Below are positions 36,001 through 51,000 of a DNA stretch of 64,000 nucleotides, piece by piece. The notes under the pieces were generated by a model. It did no database searches. It was given only the letters and a program-made list of their open reading frames with translations, and was not told the DNA's origin. Source of the DNA: Phoronis australis (lineage: Eukaryota > Phoronida > Phoronidae). Made by a program: the position numbers and the translations under genes. The stretch's first letter is position 1. Each line of letters begins with the position of its first letter. Location: the NCBI GenBank assembly GCA_002633005.1, contig NMRA01000794.1, positions 1 through 64,000 of the forward strand, given 5' to 3'.

Positions 36001-39000
36001 AACACTATCGAATTCACTTTCATAAGTGGCGCCCGACATTTAGACATGCATCTATAAGTACTTATTGATGCTAAGGACACGTTTTGCATTTTTCAAACAA
36101 CCAAGGTCACGCAATACCACAGCAAAACCACGCGAATGAAAGGCAGGTGTTTTTACCAGTAGGCCTATACTTGGTATCTTTCTGTTGTATCTTAGCAAAT
36201 TTTCAGGTTTCGACTGATTCAATGAGTTTGAGATTTTCTGAAATAGATGTGTAATACTCCTTAATAGAATGTTTCAATCATATTGTGTCTACGGGGAGCG
36301 GTCCTGAGATTCTCCCGCCTACGAAAAGCCCTTTCCATTGAATTTACCTCTCTTCTTTTCTCGTAGTTGTTAGTGTGACGTTGTCGCGCAAGCAATCACA
36401 CGAATGCTCCATGTGGAAGCGTTCAAACGTTAGAACAAGCGTCTGCCCAATTTGAAGGTTGAAAGTGAAATCACAGCGTTCGTTTGGTAGGTAGGTCCCC
36501 TTGTCGTAGTTCGTTGATTTGAAAGTTCCAGAGGGGACTAGTTGAAAGTCACCACCACAAGGTTGACACGGCTCACCTTAATCATGTAACATATAGAATG
36601 CATATAAAACAAGAGTGACTAGACCTGTTAGCCATTTTGAATAGCTTTTTAATCGAGGTTGCGTTACATAAGCAGCAGAGCACGTGCCAGAGACATTTTA
36701 CAGGGGAAACAGGCGGCAGCACCGTTCGGTAAACATGTCACGAAGTCGTTAAGGACTAGCGTAATAAGTGAATATGTCAAACAAGTCAAAGAAGTATTTT
36801 GAAACACCCTTTCAAGATAAACGAAAGGTTACGTTTAAAATTTGTCGATAATCTTTGAAGAAACCTAAGAAATTTGTCAGTTTTTATTCACTTGAGTTTA
36901 CCAAGATTTCAAGGTTGTTCACCAGCCTGTTCATAGATTAAAAATGTGGAGATGCGTGACTTAATTTTACACCCTTTTCGTGAATAAGATTGAATGAAAT
37001 TGAATAACCGCTTTAAGATCGGTAAATATAGGAACTTTAAATAAAAAACACTATATGTACATGTAAAGCAGGCTATCCAGAAGTCACTGCAGTCGCATAA
37101 CCTGCATGTAATTGAATATAATACAATTCGCGCCTTATTCATTGGAGGCCCGGACGCTCCCAGTGGCGGATCTACGGGGGGGTTCAGGGGGTTTAAACCC
37201 CCCGTCGGGCCAGGACCCAAAAATTAAAAAAAAAAACAAAAGCGTATCCAGCAAAACAAAAACGGCACCGCCAGCGTGTGTAAACCCCAAGTAAACCAAC
37301 TTGGAAAAAGTTGAGAGGTGGGGTTCACTCTGAAAATATAGTTTTTTGCAGTCTATGTGGCTCATCGGCAAAACGCGCAGGAATTAATTGTGCACGCGCT
37401 TCCGTCGACACTTCTGAAGTAGCCAAGCATTTTAGATGGATTCACCGCTGAAAGAGCAGTTCTGTAGCTGATTTCTGTTGGTAACTAGCTTCTTTACTCT
37501 AAGATATATTTTGATTTGATTAAGGGAAATACTGTGGTGCCGCAACCCTGATATTCAGGCGAATTGACGTGCAACGTTTTTACCTCATCTGTCATGCCGT
37601 GTCGTTCTATTACACTCCACACGGTTGTAACTGACGTATAGTAAAGTTGTCTTGCGCAATATCATACAGTGTACATGTACATGTAATACTGTGTACATGT
37701 ACATGTAATATTTTTGAAAAAAATTTCTTTTTCCGAAGAATTGCTATTGTGGCGGGCGCCGTGGTCTGGTCGCGAGTCCGTTTGAAGACACACTCTATAA
37801 CAAGTTATGTCTATACAAGGAATGACCAAGGGGGCACTCACATTGAGAAAGTGACCGCATTCGCGAAAAGTGTACAGTACCAGAAATTGCGGGGAGGCTG
37901 TTCTTTCACAACAAAGTCTTGCGGGACTCGTGCGATGTTCAATAGGCCTCCTAAGGAGCCCTAGTTCCGACCTCAACACCTACCGTCTGTCTACCTGCAA
38001 TAAGCACACTGCCGTCTTCTATACTGGGAATTTCCGCAGAAAGGCTCACCCGATGAAACGCTCATGCCCATGGGCATTTATTTGATATTAGTACTTCGGG
38101 TTTCAAACGTTCAGACATTGGGACGTTTATTTCGAAAATTGCAAGAGATGCAAATAGGTCCTGGGATGCTTCGTCAAGGTTTGAAGTAGTCCATGATGAA
38201 CGGATCAAACTTAGTTGCGCATGTAAGTCTTTTGAATGGATTTGGCAACCTCAACGGTCTTAGTGTCAACTCTACTAGAATCTTCCCAATCTGTGGTCTG
38301 GCTCAGACCTGCCCTGGGTAAGATCTCGGAAAAGTGTATAGTTTTAACTTCCACATAGAGCATGGTTTGTAGACGGTTTTGAGAACGAAAGCTCCTTAAG
38401 CCCGATAAATGTGACATTTGGCGACATCGCACCTCATGACCTTGCCAAAAATAATAAAAAAGTTGGCGTGTAAAACTAACTTTATGAAGCCTGGGGTCTC
38501 ATGTAAAAAACTGTAAAACATATCTTTAAATTTGAGTAAAGGGCATCTGGAAGAGTTCATAACGGAAAAACTGCTTATTTGCTTTAAAGTCACATCCAGA
38601 TCTGACTGACCCCTTGTTTAAGCCCCAAGACTGCGTCCGGTTGGAACGACTGAAGAACTCACCGATGAGTGGTGCAGGAACGTTGCTAGTGACGATGGAG
38701 TTCGGCTCCATGTACGTCATGCCGATAAAAAATCCAGTAAAAGGGACGTCCATATCCGAAATAAACTGGAGTTCCACCTCAGCTGGACCGTCAATACGTA
38801 TGATGAATGCATGTTTAACTCTTCCACAATACCTAAGAAAAGCGAGTAGAACCAATCAGTCAGTTAGACTGCTGTGTGAAACCGTAGTGATGAAACTGGG
38901 CAGGTCAAAAAAGTCAGACGTTTCGTTTTTACAGAACATCGCCTCACGTGGTTTTGAAACGAAGCCCAGTTCTTGTAGAAAATAGTCCTCACATCCCTGA

Positions 39001-42000
39001 AGTGTTTCGTGTCTAAAAAACTGTACATTTTTTGTTCAAAGCCACAGGGTTAGGGAAAATACATTGGCAGGCTCCGGTTGAAGAGTAGTTGGGGAGGGGC
39101 AGGGCCCCTTGGTCCTCCTGAATCCGATCGTATTTTATGATCCTTTTGGGCCCAGGGAACGAAATCCTACCCTGTTTACCGTGTGGGTGCATTTTTTCAA
39201 GTGATTTACTAAATAAGATGAAATCTAATGGTCTGTTCATCATATTTTAATTCCACGAATGAATAATGTCCAAAAGGTCCATGCCATGAGGGCATTATCA
39301 GTGCAAGGGAGGCAGTTCTGCAAAAATGAGCTCCGTGCTTCATGTACAGTATACACCATAACCGAGGTGCTGTTTTACCTTTTCAAAACCACTAAAGGGG
39401 TAGGTTGTATCCTAGTTGTCAAACACAGCACCTCGTAAAAATGTTCAAAAAGTTAAACTATGGTGATTTTCCACGATTACGGTACTCCTATTCCACTATC
39501 ATTCTAATCAAACTGGCCGCGAATATCATTCTTAAGATAAATTGAAAATAAAGTGTGTGAATTCTTCATGGAGTCTATAAGAACTACAGTCGTCCCATTA
39601 AATGAATTAAATTTTGCTTTTGGCAAATCTCTTACCTAGTTAAGCATAGTGAAGAAAGCATCGTTCTTTTAGATCACTTGCAACACTAAGTGACAGGAAT
39701 GTTCATAGAAACATCGGTAAAACAGGGTACAGTGTCATTTTAACATGGATTACTTACATTGTTTGGTTCCTATTCACGCGTAGTAGGAGTTTGTCAAAAA
39801 GACATTCGCAAGAGAATTGGACGTCCAAACCAGCTGTGAAATCCAAGACTAGCATCGTGTTCTCCGGTACAAATGTTAATACCACGCAGGTTTCATTGTT
39901 CAGATAATGACCGTTGGCATCCAACACTGTGCGCAGCAAAGCCGATGCTGTGGTAGTCATGGTAATGTTGCACCCTCTTCCAGTTAAACATGGCTTGGCT
40001 AAGGAAGGTAAAATGAATACCATAGCGTTGTTTAAGGTATACGCCCAATATCTGATTTAGATAGAGTTCAATAGCTTTCTCGTGGCGAGAAAGATATAGC
40101 CAATCACGGGGTCTCATCAGATCACACGGTGCAATCTCGCGATAACATAGTTTGCTTTTCTTGGGAGGTACTAGGGTTACTGAATTCGAACCTGAACTGT
40201 TGTGACAGGGTACTGCAGTACTCGATGATATGTAACAGATTTCAAAATATGTTGACGTTGGAGGTTGTCGCACCAGTCACATGTCGAAGCCCTTGCAAAT
40301 GTCGAGAATCACCATGTATGCCACAAATACTCATGCACACGTTTGTACAGCACACATCACGAATTTTTGGCCGACCGGTCGGAAATTGGTCGACGACCGG
40401 CCGTCGACCGGTCGGCAAATTAGCCGACCGGTCGGCTAAAAATTAGCCGACCGGCAGCCGCCCGCAGTGCCGACTCATAAGGCGAACCCACAGCCGACNT
40501 TGCAGCACCAGCTGCAGCTTAGAACAGACTTTACGCAATTTATTTTGTTTGCGTAGACTTGAGTACGTGCGGCCGAAATTAATAAAATGATTAACTCGAA
40601 CCGGTCTTCAGTCTATCGTCGTACCGAAAGCTACTAAACACCCGTCAGCGATAACCGTTGTCCACCCATCCACGGAGTAAACCGCGTGTTTATTATAAAA
40701 TTTGGAAACAGATGCGTGCCCACTAAGTACATTTTATGAATAAAACGTCGGATAAAAAGACGAATATAGACGGCACACCCATATAAAAAGCGCAATTTCT
40801 TGTTTTTTTCTTTTCATCCTTTCAGTCATATCATAACTACAGTGCAATGGAGGTAAGTTTTTCATAAGCTCATTCATTCACCAACCAGTTTCCTATCTGA
40901 AGAGTGCAGTGCACTTCAGACCAGACAAAAAGCCATAAATGTGTGATACACCCAATCCTATATCACAGATTTGGATATTTCTATGCGTTTCACTTTACTT
41001 TCTTATGTTATATTGCTAAAATGTAGTTTTAACAATTCCTTATCTGATAAATTGTTTAAAAGTCGGGCACATCAGTTTTCGCTCAAAATCAGTGTCAAAT
41101 TTTAACATCAAATCTCATTTTTGTGGCATTGTAAAAGTTATAGAAGCTGCTGGACAGTGAAATAGTTTGTGTTATGGATTAATTATTCCATGGTCTCAGT
41201 AATAATAGTAAATAGAAATTGGAAATATTGCCTGAAATTTCTGATGATAACGGGCTCAAAGAAGTAAAAACACAGAAAACTGATAACTATTCTTTACCCA
41301 GCTTTTTGAACAACAACTTTTGGGAATAGCATTTCAAGCATTGTTTCATGACGATTCTTTGAAAGAACGCAAACTGAAACGCGACTATTGTAATGTCAGT
41401 TGAATTGAATGCAATCAACCTTGTATAGTACAAGAAAACGTCTGTGTACATATGTATTTATCGGATAACGATTCTTAGAAATGCCATTGCTTGGGAGAAC
41501 GCTTGTTAGCTGTCCCGCCGGTTTTCGGATGTAGCGCAGCTTACAAAACTCTAAAACAGTTACTTAGCTACTTTGAAATTTGAACACACATCTTAGCCGC
41601 GTAAAGATATTTTATCGCTTACTTCTCTCCGAGCCAGTTCTAAATTTCATCTTGTCTTTTACGCCAGCATTTCCCTCCGCGATAATTCTACGGTTCAAAC
41701 ACTCACTGACGCCTTGCTATGCGAGACTACCTACTGTTATACATGTAAGCACCTTCTCGTGATGGTCACGTGACACAACAAGTCATTTTTCTGACTACGG
41801 CAAGTGTGCAAAAAGCCCATTAATTTGACCAGTTCCATAAAGTTCACGTAAGCAGTGGCGGATTTAGGGGGGAGGGGCAAGGAGGCCATGCCCCCACCCC
41901 TAAAATTCTCCCAGATTAGATTTGGCAGCCCGGGGGTGCGAATGTCTGCCCTGCCCTCCCCCAACTCAAAATCCTGGATCCGTCCCTGGCATTACCTAAA

Positions 42001-45000
42001 TGAAGTTGTAGTTCTAGAGTGATGATCAGTTTTTACTGAGGTGGTGCTGTGGAGGAATGATATTCGTAGTCTCGAACCCAAATGATATTAGCACTGGACC
42101 TTGATGTAGATCTTGATTATGACGTCAGTTAACGAAATAAAGTCTTGTCTTTTAGGTTTAGATAACTTAAATACAACGGCTACATTCACCACCTATTGAC
42201 AAATGCAGAACAAGATGACAGACAGTTACACCAGTTTCAGTAAAATGCTGACGCAGCATTTGGGTCAGAGATTGACATACGCCTTGTCGCGTGTAGAGGA
42301 GCTTTCCCTATGGGCAGTGAAGTTTAATTGTTCAACTTAAAAAGTCATCAATTAAAATACTTATTTTTCTGATGTAAATGGGTAGTCTAAAATTGATGAG
42401 GGCGGGTTACACTACATGTATCTCCGTTCACCTGTTCCGACATGACTATTGGAATTGGATCACGCTCATACTCGGTCCCTTCAAAAAAGACCAATTATGA
42501 CTTGAAGNCTACTCGGATAAATTGTTTATAAGTCGGGGACATCAGTTTTCGCACAAAATCAGTGTCAAATTTTAACATCAAATCTCATTTTTGTGGCATT
42601 GTAAAAAGTTATAGAAGCTGCTGGACAGTGAAATAGTATGTGTTATGGATTAATTCACCCATGGTCTCAGTAATAATAGTAAATAGAAATTGGAAATATT
42701 GCTTGAAATTTCTGAGGATAACGGGCTCAAAGAAGCAAAAACACAGAAAACTGAAAACTATTTTTACCCAGCATTGTGAACTACAACTTTTGGGAAAAGC
42801 ATGTCAAGCATTTTTTCATGACGATTCTTGGAAAGAACCCAAACTGAAACGCGACTATTGTAATGTCAATTGAATTGAATGCAATCAATCTTGTGTAGTA
42901 CAAGATAACGTCTGTGTACTGTACATATGTATTTATCAGATAACGATTCTTAGAAATGCCATTGCTTGGGAGAACGCTTGTTAGCTGTTCCGCCGGTTTT
43001 CGGATGTAGCGCAGCTTAGAAAACTCTAAAAAAGTTACTCAGCTACTTTGAAATTTGAACACACATTTTAGCCGATTACAGAGATTTTATCGCTTACTTC
43101 TATCCGAGCCAGTTCTAAATTTCGTCTTGTCTTTTACGCCGGCATTTCCCTCCGCGATAATTCTACGGTTCAAACACTCACTGACGACTTGCTATGCGAG
43201 CCTACCTACTGTTATAAGCACCTTCTCGTGATGGGCACGTGACACAACAACTCATTTCTCTGACTCCGACAAGTGTGCAAAAAGGTCCATTAATTTGTCC
43301 AGTTCCATAAAGTTTACGCAAGCAGTGGCGGATTTAGGGGGGAGGGGCAATGAAGCCATGCCCCCACCCCTAAAATTCTCCCAGATTAGATTTGGCAGCT
43401 CAGGGGTGCGAATGTCTGCCCTGCCCTCCCCCAACTCAAAATCCTGGATCCGTCCCTGGCATTACCTAAAGGAAGTTGTAGTTCTAGAGTGATGATCAGT
43501 TTTTACTGAGGTGGTGCTGTGGAGGAATCATATTCGTAGTCTCGAACCCAAATGATATTAGCACTGGACCTTGATGTAGATCTTGATTATGACGTCAGTT
43601 AACGAAGTTAAGTTTTGTCTTTTAGGTTTAGATAACTTAAATACAACGGCTACATTCACCACCTATTGACAAATGCAGAACAAAATGACAGACAGTTTCA
43701 CCAGTTTCAGTAAAATACTGACTCAGCATTTAGGTCAGAGATTGACATCGGCTTGTCGTGTGTAGAGGAGCTTGCCCTATCGGCAGTGAAGTTTACATGT
43801 AATTGTTCAACTTAAAAAGTCATCTATTAAAATACTTATTTTTCTGATGTAAATGTGTAGTCTTAAATTGATGAGTGTGGGTTACACTACATGTATCTCC
43901 GTTCACCTGTTCCGACATGTCTATTGGAATTGGATCACGCTCATACTCGGTCCCTTCAAAAAAGACCAATTATGACTTGAAGCTTGACGAGTGTATACTG
44001 TGGATGACCAAGATAAAGCCTAGAGCAACAGCGTATAAACAAAATGTATCCTCTATAACTAAAATTAGTTATAAAACTATGTAACAAACGTACCCCATAG
44101 TTCCATCGGCAGTTCAGGTGGAAAATCCCTTTGAACAGGAATCGTGGGACTGTTCTCGAAATATATGCTGTAATTCAGAGCGGCACCATAGAAATCTATC
44201 CTGACTTCGCTCACATTCGCTGGTACATGAAATCCGAAAGGCATTTGAGCAGGACTTCCACAGTACCTGTAAATATTAGCAGGTTAAAAGGAGAATTTCA
44301 CCCAAAAACAACCTAGGATATTTGATGTGGAGGGGTATACAAGTTTGACGACAACGCATCAAAAATCAAGATGCAATTACAACAAGCACCGTTGCCAGGC
44401 GACAACCGCGTGCATCGTAAGCCACAAAGACAGGAGGGTTGGTGACATATTTAGGAAATGCTACTGGATGGACCATTACTATACACGTGATATGACCAAT
44501 ACTAGTTCATTTTCAGCCCCTAGGGGAGTGGAAATGAGTTGTTTAAACTTGAAATCCGGGATAACCAAGCCATGGTAATCTGGATGTCGACAAAATTCAG
44601 TTGCCATTAAAACAGGCAAAACAAGTGAAATTTTAACGATCATTAGTGTACAGTCCTGCCCTAGCACTAAATTCCATCACAATCACTCAAGGGTTATTGT
44701 AGAGAGAAAGACATCAAGGTAAAAATTAAAACAGACACTAGAGCTGAGGCACTACAAGGATTAAGCCGAAAGTTGAGCTGTGCTTTTCATTTCTCATTTC
44801 AACGCCCAAACGTCGTTCAACCATTGGTAAGGGCTTACTTGCTTAGCTCGGTGAAGATTCAACGAATGGATCTGAAGATAATGAAGTAGAGACAAAAAGT
44901 AAAATCCCCACAAAGATATGTCAAATAAAATGAAGCTTTTCAAAATCAATCGATGATCCAACAAGAACTCGATAGATATTGAGACAGGTTCCAAAATGCC

Positions 45001-48000
45001 AAAACGGGACAGTTTAGTACATGCACTTGAACCGTCCAAACACCAGCGGCAAGGGTCCACGTACTCTCCTCCGAAGCATCTCATCCGTCAAATGTCACAA
45101 TGTGAATAAACAAAGTAGATGTTTAGGCAGACGCAATGGGATCTAGGTTTCTAAATACGATACACCATGATATTTGGATCTGTCAAAAAAATGAACGCGT
45201 AACGCAATTTTGTCGTGATTTATGTTTCCCATTGACCGGTTTTCTTACCAAAGCATGTCGACCCTTCAAGGGGTTTGTCGGATAGTGAAGCGCACACCAA
45301 AAACGGAAACGTCAACATAAATAGCCTCTAAGTGATGCAACATGCAACAAACTCTGAGAAAATGAGAACACTGGTGAGCACTGCCGGAGTCAGACCCGTT
45401 TCGTCATTTAATCACCAGGTGTGCCCCTTTCAATATAAGGACACCTTAACCAACTGTCATGAAGTCAAAGCAAAGAAAGATATTTGTTCAAAAGTTAAAA
45501 ATTGCCCCATGGAGGAAGGGAGCGCCACTGCAGTCTGTACTATATTGATAACAACCCCATTTCCATGTCAATGGGGGGCATAAACCCACTTTCATGGGAA
45601 TATTTCAACAGACACAGTTATCCAATAATACTTCAGAGCATTATTGCAGTTGTACCAATGTGCAAATCACCACCAGACATTCTTTCGTCTTTAGGGTCAC
45701 ACTTCTATGTGTCCATAATGATACCCGGACCAGTTTGCACATACAGGATTTAGGAGAATTAAAAGAATCTATCAAATAACAAGACGGGCAGAAGGGGACA
45801 AACACGCACACCGTGTTTGTATGTAAAACTTCGCCGTTTAATGTCAGAAAGTCCGGCAAAGCTAAAAAAGTAAAATAGCCACTAGGGGTCACGGCGGTGG
45901 CCAAATAGGTCCAAAATTCGTCACATTCCGCATACATATTCTCATAAAACAAACATGTTTAATCCCAAAAACATATGTAACTCGCATGGGTTCATAAGGT
46001 ACAAGAATGGTCGCTTGACGGACACCGGGGAAGACGGACGGAAAGACACGATAGCGATATAAATCAACTTGCGTTTATGTTGGCACATGTACATGTACCA
46101 AACAAATATTACCTCGCTGGAAAGTCGTTGTGGTACTGGATTTCCATTCCACGTTTTTCACATACGCACGACGTAGCTACAGTAAATACGTCAACTCGGA
46201 ACCGCAAGAAATGACCTGCCATCACGTGGAAGATATACGTTATGTGGATGTCACTTGGGCTGTTTGGCGGTAAACTAGGACCAGTCATTGTCCCTGACGT
46301 CCTATTTCCGTATTGGAAACATGCTTCATGTCTTTGTTTAACTACAAAAGAAAGTCTTACTTAACTGAAGTATTGAAATTTATGGAGCTAATGTTATTCA
46401 AAACATACTTTGGGCGAACTCACGTGTAAATACAGACACTTCGCGGAAAAACAGGCTAAAAACGCTTAGTTTAACCCATTCATTGACTAAGGTGATGATT
46501 GGCAACAACCGCGCTCAGTTAATTCCACGAGGAATGCGTACATGAACAGGTAAGACCAACAGTCGATGGCATTGGCACTTTTTACGTGACGTGGTATTGG
46601 TGGAAGAGAGAAACATGCGTGGCACGAGTAAGTTCGATTGTTCAAAACTAATCTACTATCCGGTGTTATTTTGTTCGCTTGTGTCCACTTATTATTTGAC
46701 CCTATTGAGCGTTTAAATGAGATTCTGCGATTCTAAAGCCCGTGTGTATTCAAGATGACAATGACGTGTTCAAAGAAGGAACCAGAGCTGGCGTGCGTTC
46801 AGCAGCGCAACCTACGCTAGGACCTCTCTAAAATTTATCCAAAATCACGTGTTATCACGAAATCTTGCTTTTAGTCTGAGCGTTATTGGGGGGAAGCCTG
46901 GCATAAACCTGTGTTATGTTTGTTTAATTTATTTGTGATATCGAGGCTAACAAGATGGACAAAGTGTTTCGTAAGAACTGAACTGGCAAAGCCAGTGCCT
47001 TCTGTGATGGCGATATATCGGTGTTCCAGCCAAGTTACCGGACGTCTGACTTATTTTGATGATGTGATTCGGATTTAGGTTGGGCAAGGGGGCCATGGCC
47101 CCTCTGAAATTCTAAAAGATACCCTTTGGGAGTTCGGGTGCAAATTGCTGACTAGCACATGCGTGCAATTCCCCCTCCGGAGGGTGAATAACAATGCATA
47201 TGCCCTGAACAAACCCGGTTCACCGTTTTTTCTTTATTTTTTTTTCTTGTTTTAGTCAACAGGTCCGCAAACCTAAATATTCGAGACCCCTACATCCCCG
47301 CATTTTAGGCTGGGCGCGCGCATCTGCCGAAATTCAATTCTGCTTATTCCTGTGCCCTGCCCCCTACTCAAAATCCTGGATCCGCCCCTGTTATATGCAC
47401 ATCACTCTTCACTAAGGCAGGTATACTAATGTCACACGAGAGTTTCATAACTACTTGGACTCCTGGAGTACCTGAATGAAGTGCGTGAAGTGACTGGTGT
47501 ACACTAATGCACGGCACGATTTGAACACACTCTGGTTCGAATTGACATGCATGCAAATACATTGGATGTGAAGGTGTCACCTGAGTTCATTATGAAACTA
47601 TCTGGTTGTTCTTGACGTAACCACTTTTTTATTTTTCTTTTATGCCACTGTAGTAAATGCTACAATCCTCGCCCTGTACACCAGCATGCTTGCCAGGGAC
47701 AATTTCTCGAGTGAACGGTTGGCTTTCGCCTTTTACCTACGTGTAAGCCAAATGTCACCTGAATACGAATATCCAAAAGTCGCTATTTGTTTGACTTTTG
47801 GGATTCTGGAAGCGGTTTTGTCCGCTGTCTACTCAAGCAACCTATGGATCCAATCCCGATTTGGAGACAGGCTTTCTTTTTATCCATCTCAGCCTGTTTT
47901 TGAAATAGGGAAACTTTTTTCGTAGGGAAATTATTCGCAGAATTTCAAAGTACAAAATTAGTTAGACTGTTTGGTACGCCCTACTTAGTGTGTTTTCACT

Positions 48001-51000
48001 CGAAATTCAGTTGTCGCCTGCCGCTAAGTTATTTAGCCAAGTAATATCACAGCTTGATTCATAAAAAGTCGTATTCCACAGGACATCTACCTGCACTGAC
48101 GGGTCTCGAAATAGTTATGCACTGCGCTAAAATTAGGTTGCGTACTTATAGTAGCGTCCGCCATCAAGAAGTAATACCAAGTAGGACAGCTTACCCCATA
48201 ACGTAAGTTACGTCACTCCGCAGTAGCTTACCGTCTAGCCCAGTGGGCACTCCATAAACTTCCGGCGACGTAAAGGTCTGTGATTGGCTTGTTATATTGA
48301 TTGACGCTTGAAATCCGTCTGCCGTCGTGTTTCCATAAGACACAAACGCGACCATGAACTTTCCAGGACCCACGACTTCTAAATTGAAACTGTGATTGAG
48401 GTGTCCACATAAACTGCAACAATACAGTGCACTAAATGAACCTTGAAGGCATGAATCTCAAGTATAGATTTTAAAGCGAAACCAGATAAGTCTTCACTTA
48501 TGTTGATGCAGAAAGACTACAGCGTGCAACTCGTTAAGCTAGTGTTCACGACAATGGTTGGCCACATCAGGTGAAGACCAGACATACACCCTGTACAATG
48601 TAAAACGGTTGTGAGCTTTATATCCAGGGTGGTTCCGGGCCAGTTCATGATTTTCATATCATTAAGTGTTTTGTGACATGGTTTTTCACGAAAAGAACAT
48701 CAGTAAAGTTAATCTCACGAAACTTGTTCGCAGTCACAGTTTCTGGACATGTTTTTTCTCCCTACAGTACTGTAAACCTATTCATTGTCAAACGTGTCAT
48801 ACTTGGAATAGAACTGCCAAACGTTGAAAACATAACTTGCACAGAATTTTGTCAAAGCACTATTTTTATGCGACATGCTTCATCATCACTGCAATCAGTG
48901 TATCCACTGTACATGTATGATTTACTGGAAACAACGGCTAGAACTATATACATGTACATGTACATGTACAGTTAGCCGAGTTTGGTTACAGATACACTGT
49001 ATTCAATCTAACTTAACGCCACCCCACACTCAATTGACTGTTTGTCTTACATGCCGAAGGTCTGCCCGTTGTGTTCCAAGGATAGTCGGCCGCCTTCGCA
49101 GGCACATGGAACGTCAAAGCTGGTAAAATTAACATCTGCTTTCTCGGATGGTAACAAATCAAAGGACCAAACACAGTGTGCGTGGGGTGGATAGTTCATT
49201 GGGTAACCAGGGGAATGGAACACGTGATGGTGTTTTGTTATATGTTCACCACAGCCACATGGTTTTGCTGAAAAGAAAAACAACACAGTTTCTATGAGCG
49301 AAAGAGTGTGTAAATCTCCATCATAATAACATGTATTTATTCGAAAATATTTGTTAATCCCCATTTAAACCGTTACTTCATAGCCCAGGCGTAAACACGT
49401 CAAAGTTTAGGATAGTACTTTTCGTTAAAAATTGGCCCAGTTTCCGACAAAGGCTTGTGCTACTAACGTGTCAAGCTTCGATATCCTAAGTACTACATGC
49501 ACTACAATGTTAGTGGTTCGTCGGGTCGACGAGCATGCGCAGTATATCCACTTTATAGCCTCGTTACACATTCATGGCGTCAACAGCCACAGAGAACAAC
49601 AAAAATTATTGTTGAGTAAAACTTTAGTAAAATGTCCAAGTTTGGAGGTCCATATATATGAAATGTCTGATCTCATTCAAACGGAACATTCCTTGGACTG
49701 ATCTTAATGCGGTATTACGGAATAAAATGGTGACATGAATCGATTTTAAAATTGTCAATTTCGGTATGAGGAGATATCTAAATGTGTGTGTTTTGAAAGG
49801 TTTTTATTAAGGAAATGAAAACCTGGAAACAAAGACAAAAACAAATTTGAAGTAAACCCTAAATTTTGGGGATTTGTCTTGAACATTTACTCAACATCAA
49901 ATGAGTTTTGGTTAACAATTCATCTTTGGTGTGAAGTTGCTTATCTAGTGTATAATTGAAAAGACTAGAATGCAATAGAAATATATTCTACACGATGTCT
50001 GAGGTAAACAAAAATACACGTTAACACAATTGCATTAAATTCTTAAGTTTTCTTTTGTAAGAAATTTAGCTAGACGCAGAGGCATGCATATGACATTTCA
50101 CTTCGCATGAAAATGGTTAAAACGATCAATTTCATAACATTATTAGACTGGGCAGTCGTTTGTCGGGTTATATCAGTCAACAAACAGTCCATTAAGAGAA
50201 TTAAGTGTCAAAATTAACAATAGTATTTGTAATTAGTGTCCATTAAGGAAATGTCCTTACAAGTAAACGTGTTCGTCGTAAAATGAATTGCAGAGTGACG
50301 TTTACTTGGACAGGCGTATCCCGCTAAGGCTTTTACTTATCAGCACAGTGAATGTCGCCGTCAAAGGAACAGCGTTGCATATATCGATTTTATTTAGGTT
50401 AATAACTAATGACTCCATTATAAGCTCTGTCAGAGTACTCAAGAAATGAGAAAACCCCGTTAGCAACGTAAATATTGTAGTACTGGAACCGGAAGCAGCG
50501 TGGAATTCAACATTTCCAGATTATAATGGCTAATAACAGCAATGGCCATAACGGATTTAAAAATGTCAATGGGCAGTAATTGCAGGGAAGTCCAATCGAT
50601 CGAAGAACGTGATGTGTGAGGCAATACACGGTCAGCAAAATGACCAGGGTTTAGAGAAGTTCTCACGAGAAAAAAATGCTTCCAAACGTGGTGGTGGGGC
50701 GAGATGTGATGTCTGTTTATGTCATTTTATGGATAATACGGAGTCATCAAAAAACAGCAGAAAATTTACTTCCTAAGTGTTTACATCATAGTGATGTTCT
50801 ATTAGCCTTTATAGAAGTTACCTAACGATGTTTTTTCATTAAGCATTTTCCTGAAATAAAGCTTGACTCGTAACAATATATTCACTTGCACAAACAGAGA
50901 GGGATCTGAGTAAAATTAGTCCCAGGGAAATATTTGTAGCCAGCAGGAGTGCGACACTTTAAAAATACATCATGGTTGCCAGTTTTAATATTTAATAAAG

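Larger units (their letters stand above)
41039..43982 (+). repeat. About 1.47 kb near-identical direct duplication joined by a single N
   Basis: 41039-42507 and 42509-43982 align end to end with scattered substitutions and small indels, including the MITE at the same relative place. The first copy ends and the second begins at the N at 42508. Copy 1 lacks the adjoining gene B exon 7, which follows copy 2 only. I infer two alleles at a contig junction that were not merged, not a biological duplication. Confidence 0.85.
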
